NCBI RefSeq assembly: GCF_009601165.1
Contig: NZ_WIRE01000001.1
Location: 2,046,001-2,110,000, forward strand
From: Alcanivorax sediminis
Lineage (GTDB): Bacteria; Pseudomonadota; Gammaproteobacteria; Pseudomonadales; Alcanivoracaceae
Length of the DNA: 64,000 nt
Reading direction: 5' to 3'
Under the pieces are notes generated by a model. That model did no database searches and was not told the DNA's origin. It saw only the letters and a program-made list of their open reading frames with translations. The position numbers and the translations under genes are program-made. This document shows, one piece after another, positions 61,268 to 64,000 of this stretch. Positions within the stretch are counted from its first letter, which is position 1; each line of letters begins with the position of its first letter.

Positions 61268-62926
61268 TTAATTCAACGGATAACTCGTCCAGCCATCCGT
61301 CCAGTTCTGTACGCTGCCAGGGCGAATGGCGCCCAGGTAGCTGGCGGCCTCATCCCAGAATTCACCCTGAGGAATACTGCTTGCGCCATTGCGTGCCGGT
61401 GAGCGGGCGCTGGGCGCAAAGTCAGGGTGTGACAGGCTGTAGGCATCTCGGGTGAGCAGGGGGTCGGTGCCAAACTGGGCATTCACTGCGCTGCTCTGAA
61501 AATAGCGCCTCTCATCAAAGCCGCCATCGTCATCCCCGTCCAGATTTTCCGTTTCAAAAAACGTCAGCCCGCGGCTGCCTATCTTGTGCACCATCATGCT
61601 GTTGAACGTCAGTTGCCCGTTGCTGATGCGCTGTACCGTTTCTGTGTCCTTGATGTCGATGGTTTCACCTGAAAAACCGTCGATGATGATGTTGTGGAAG
61701 TGTCCTCCGGTGCCGACTTTCAGGGTCATGGCCCGGTGATGTTTTTCATGGCTGCGCGGGCTGATCAGCGTGACGTTGTAAAGCGTGGGTTCGGAAATCG
61801 GGGTGGCGTCCGGGTTGGCCTTGAGGTTGTCGCCCTCGAACGCATTGTCACCCAGATTGGGATGTTGTTGGGCGATCAAAAACTGCACGTTGCCACGCCA
61901 ACCCATATCCCAATCGAGGGAGTCGTCGCCGGCTCCGGTAATCACGATATGCTTGAGGTTGACGGTACCGCCAAACACTTCGATACCATCATCCAGGGCT
62001 CGGTGAACCTGAACATGACGGATGATGGTGTTGCTGCCACAGCCACCCAGCGTCAGACCGTTGAGCTCATTATTGGCATACACCTCAAAGCCGGCGTACT
62101 CAATGCGTGTGTACTCCATTACGCCGCAGGAGGATTCTGCATCGCGCCCACCAAACTGTCCGCGGGTGTCGCCGTAAGGTACCCCTTCAATTTGGGCGTT
62201 GGCGACATTAACCGGGGCGCTTCCCAGCAGTACCACACCTCCCCAGTCGCCCGGAGTACGGGTGCCAGGAGCCTGGTTGCTGGTGAACACAATGGGGGCT
62301 CCTTCCTGGCCACGGGCAAACAGGGTGGCGTCGCGGGTGACGACCAGCGCTGACCCGGGTCGGCCTTCTATGAGCGTACCGGGTTCGATGGTGAGACTGC
62401 TGTTCCCTTCCAGATAGACGATGCCATCCAGGATCCATGTCGTGTTCGCTGTCCAGGTGTGGCTGCCGGTCAAGGAGCCTTGGACCACATGCCGCCCGGC
62501 AAGGGCTTCGTGAAGGGGCTTGTAACCGAAGAAACCAATTACGCCCAGCATAACGGCGGCCAGTGCCAGCCATGTGTAGGTGCCGCGATGGCTCTGCCGG
62601 CGCTGCTCAATGGGGCTGTGCTGCTTGAGCGTTTCCGCAATATCTGGATTGGTTACCGACGGACTGACTGTTTTGCTGCCCGGTTTTTTGTTGAGCAGAA
62701 CACCGTCACGATTCGCCTGTTGTAGCTTGTTGCCCAGCGCGCGAATCTTGCGATTCTCGCTCTGCGTTGCGCGCTTGATGATCTCGGCCCGATAGACCGG
62801 GTCGTTGAGTAATGTATTGAAATGAACAAAGCGCAGACTGCTGTCATTTTCCTGATCAAAGTTCTGCTTGAGTTGCCACAGAAGCTCAACCAGTTGCGCG
62901 CGCGGAGATGATACTGCATCCACCAT
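61268..62926 (-). CDS. Membrane-anchored right-handed beta-helix protein
   Basis: 552 residues. Cytoplasmic N-terminal domain of about 120 residues (helical, with VELLWQLKQNFDQENDSSLRFVHFNTLLNDPVYRAEII), a TM segment at about residues 120-140 (LALAAVMLGVIGFFGY), then repeating beta-helix strands (SSLTIEPGTLIEGRPGSALVV, GVMEYTRIEYAGF, NTIIRHVQVHRALDDGIEVFGGTVNLKHIVITGAGDDSLDWD). The family resembles secreted beta-helix proteins of unknown function. The ATG at 62926 follows a purine-rich AGGGGGGATTT; an upstream extension of 65 codons lacks a ribosome site. Confidence 0.82.
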   Translation of the reverse strand: MVDAVSSPRAQLVELLWQLKQNFDQENDSSLRFVHFNTLLNDPVYRAEIIKRATQSENRKIRALGNKLQQANRDGVLLNKKPGSKTVSPSVTNPDIAETLKQHSPIEQRRQSHRGTYTWLALAAVMLGVIGFFGYKPLHEALAGRHVVQGSLTGSHTWTANTTWILDGIVYLEGNSSLTIEPGTLIEGRPGSALVVTRDATLFARGQEGAPIVFTSNQAPGTRTPGDWGGVVLLGSAPVNVANAQIEGVPYGDTRGQFGGRDAESSCGVMEYTRIEYAGFEVYANNELNGLTLGGCGSNTIIRHVQVHRALDDGIEVFGGTVNLKHIVITGAGDDSLDWDMGWRGNVQFLIAQQHPNLGDNAFEGDNLKANPDATPISEPTLYNVTLISPRSHEKHHRAMTLKVGTGGHFHNIIIDGFSGETIDIKDTETVQRISNGQLTFNSMMVHKIGSRGLTFFETENLDGDDDGGFDERRYFQSSAVNAQFGTDPLLTRDAYSLSHPDFAPSARSPARNGASSIPQGEFWDEAASYLGAIRPGSVQNWTDGWTSYPLN

Positions 62927-63077
62927 AAATCCCCCCTGGATTACGGCCCTCCTGATGTGGCGGCGCCGTAGGCGAAAATTCGAATTGAGCGGGGAGTGTG
63001 GAAAATAAATATGACAGAAGAGTGAACGTTGCCAGCGAATTGCGGGAGCAATGTCGCTGACAACGAAGGGGGTGGGA

Positions 63078-64000
63078 TCAGCCAGCGTCGGCGAGAATGA
63101 AATCTGCGCCCTTCTCGGCAATCATCACGGTGGGGGCATTGGTGTTGCCGCCTACCAGGGTTGGCATGATGGAGGCGTCGATGACGCGCAGGCCTTCAAG
63201 GCCATGAACACGTAACTGGCTATCCACTACGGCCATATCGTCGCTACCCATTTTGCAGGTGCCTACGGGATGATAGATGTTGTCGCACTTCTGGCGCAGG
63301 AAGTCACGCAGCTGGTCGTCAGTCTGCACATGGGCTCCAGGGAAGATTTCCTCTCCTCGCCATGGGGCGAGAGCATCCTGGCCCATGATTCGTCGAACTT
63401 CCTTGAGGCCACGCAGCATGCCTTCCATGTCTTCCGGGTGCTCAAGGAAGCGAGGGTCGATGAGTGCTGGTGAGCGAGGGTTGGCATCACGCAGAGTGAT
63501 GCTGCCGCGGCTTTTCGGGCGCAGGATACAGACATGGCCGGAGTAACCATGGCCCATGCTGAAGCCCAGATTAAGACCATGGTTATCAAGACGGGCGGCA
63601 GTCAGGTGCAGCTGCAGATCCGGAATGGGTTCTTCGGGACGGGACTTGATGAAGCCGCCCGCTTCCGCCACGTTGGAAGTCAGCTGACCCGTGCGACGAT
63701 AAAAGAAATCAAAGATCCCTTTCAGGCCGGTCATCAACAGGGCGACGGGATCGAGGCTGAGCGTGTCTTTTTTGAGGCTCTTGTGAACGACCAACACGTC
63801 CGGGTGATCCTGCAGGTTCTCACCGACGCCGGGCAATTCATGCACCAGAGGGATATTGTGCTCTGCCAGCTCTGCCGCCGGGCCCACACCGGACAGTTTC
63901 AGCAGCTGTGGAGAGTTAATGGAACCGCCGGAGAGAATGACTTCCCGGCTGGCCTTGAGCGTGCGGATCTGGCCGTTGTGTTCGACTTCGACGCCGACGG
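63078..64000 (-). CDS. GMC family FAD-dependent oxidoreductase (5' part outside window)
   Basis: The frame continues to the window edge; about 307 C-terminal residues are visible. SGGSINSPQLLKLSGVGPAAELAEHNIPLVHELPGVGENLQDHPDVLVV is the second GMC signature. The active-site region HPVGTCKMG and the closing VIDASIMPTLVGGNTNAPTVMIAEKGADFIL match choline/alcohol dehydrogenases of the AlkJ type. Likely oxidises a medium or long-chain alcohol in alkane breakdown; choline dehydrogenase is the alternative. Confidence 0.93.
   Translation of the reverse strand, partial: VGVEVEHNGQIRTLKASREVILSGGSINSPQLLKLSGVGPAAELAEHNIPLVHELPGVGENLQDHPDVLVVHKSLKKDTLSLDPVALLMTGLKGIFDFFYRRTGQLTSNVAEAGGFIKSRPEEPIPDLQLHLTAARLDNHGLNLGFSMGHGYSGHVCILRPKSRGSITLRDANPRSPALIDPRFLEHPEDMEGMLRGLKEVRRIMGQDALAPWRGEEIFPGAHVQTDDQLRDFLRQKCDNIYHPVGTCKMGSDDMAVVDSQLRVHGLEGLRVIDASIMPTLVGGNTNAPTVMIAEKGADFILADAG

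Overview
The window reads as chromosome of a marine, hydrocarbon-degrading gammaproteobacterium of the Alcanivorax type. The inference rests on the rpsA-ihfB-lapA-lapB-pyrF order, a DesT/DesC/DesB-like acyl desaturase locus, a cis/trans fatty acid isomerase, a GMC alcohol dehydrogenase and a diiron/SDR operon. There is no rRNA, phage or insertion-sequence transposase. One tRNA (Ser-GGA) is present.

Layout. 0-9.9 kb: conserved core (rpsA 3' end, ihfB, lapA, lapB, a 166-bp tandem repeat block, pyrF, a ComEA-like protein, an AstE-like metallohydrolase, uup, a sterol-desaturase-like hydroxylase, a SMI1/KNR4 protein). 10-19.8 kb: an accessory region that looks like an integron cassette array without an integrase (CALIN). 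It follows trmY and holds small promoterless plus-strand genes separated by attC-like sites, with the 5' half of trmY duplicated inside it. 19.9-23.2 kb: a diiron protein/SDR/unknown operon facing a TetR gene across a perfect 20-bp palindrome. 23.4-32.3 kb: a DUF6998-like protein, a lipoprotein, a PrpE-like acyl-CoA synthetase, an APC permease and an MscK-like channel. 32.9-38.1 kb: LasT-like methyltransferase, zinc phospholipase C/nuclease-fold secreted protein with a PpiC-type isomerase, and a C39-like peptidase with its PA2779-type partner. 38.2-44.3 kb: a selenium module (PhnD/PhnC/PhnE-like ABC transporter, PhzF-like protein, NDH-SelD fusion). 44.6-53.2 kb: Cti, DUF3429 protein, nitroreductase, B1-like metallo-beta-lactamase fold protein, Hsp20, dodecin, DEAD-box helicase, MaoC protein. 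53.4-57.7 kb: desT-desC-desB-like locus and an AraC regulator. 57.8-64 kb: small membrane protein, tRNA-Ser, thioesterase, nitroreductase, membrane class III cyclase, beta-helix protein and the 3' part of a GMC oxidoreductase.

How it fits together. Several loci act on membrane lipids (DesT/C/B, Cti, MaoC, PrpE-like ligase, sterol-desaturase-like enzyme), as expected in an organism living on alkanes. The selenium module couples a putative oxyanion importer to selenophosphate synthesis. Intergenic space is unusually rich in short repeats: the 166-bp tandem block, GTAGGAGC/GCAAGCGATC elements, a TTTCGAGT inverted-repeat family and AAGCTTCAAGCTACAAG elements.

The part most likely to be new is the cassette array. 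Its cassettes include a truncated GT51-like protein, a DUF6602-like putative nuclease, a SUFU protein, a DUF2071 protein and several secreted or membrane proteins with no recognised function.
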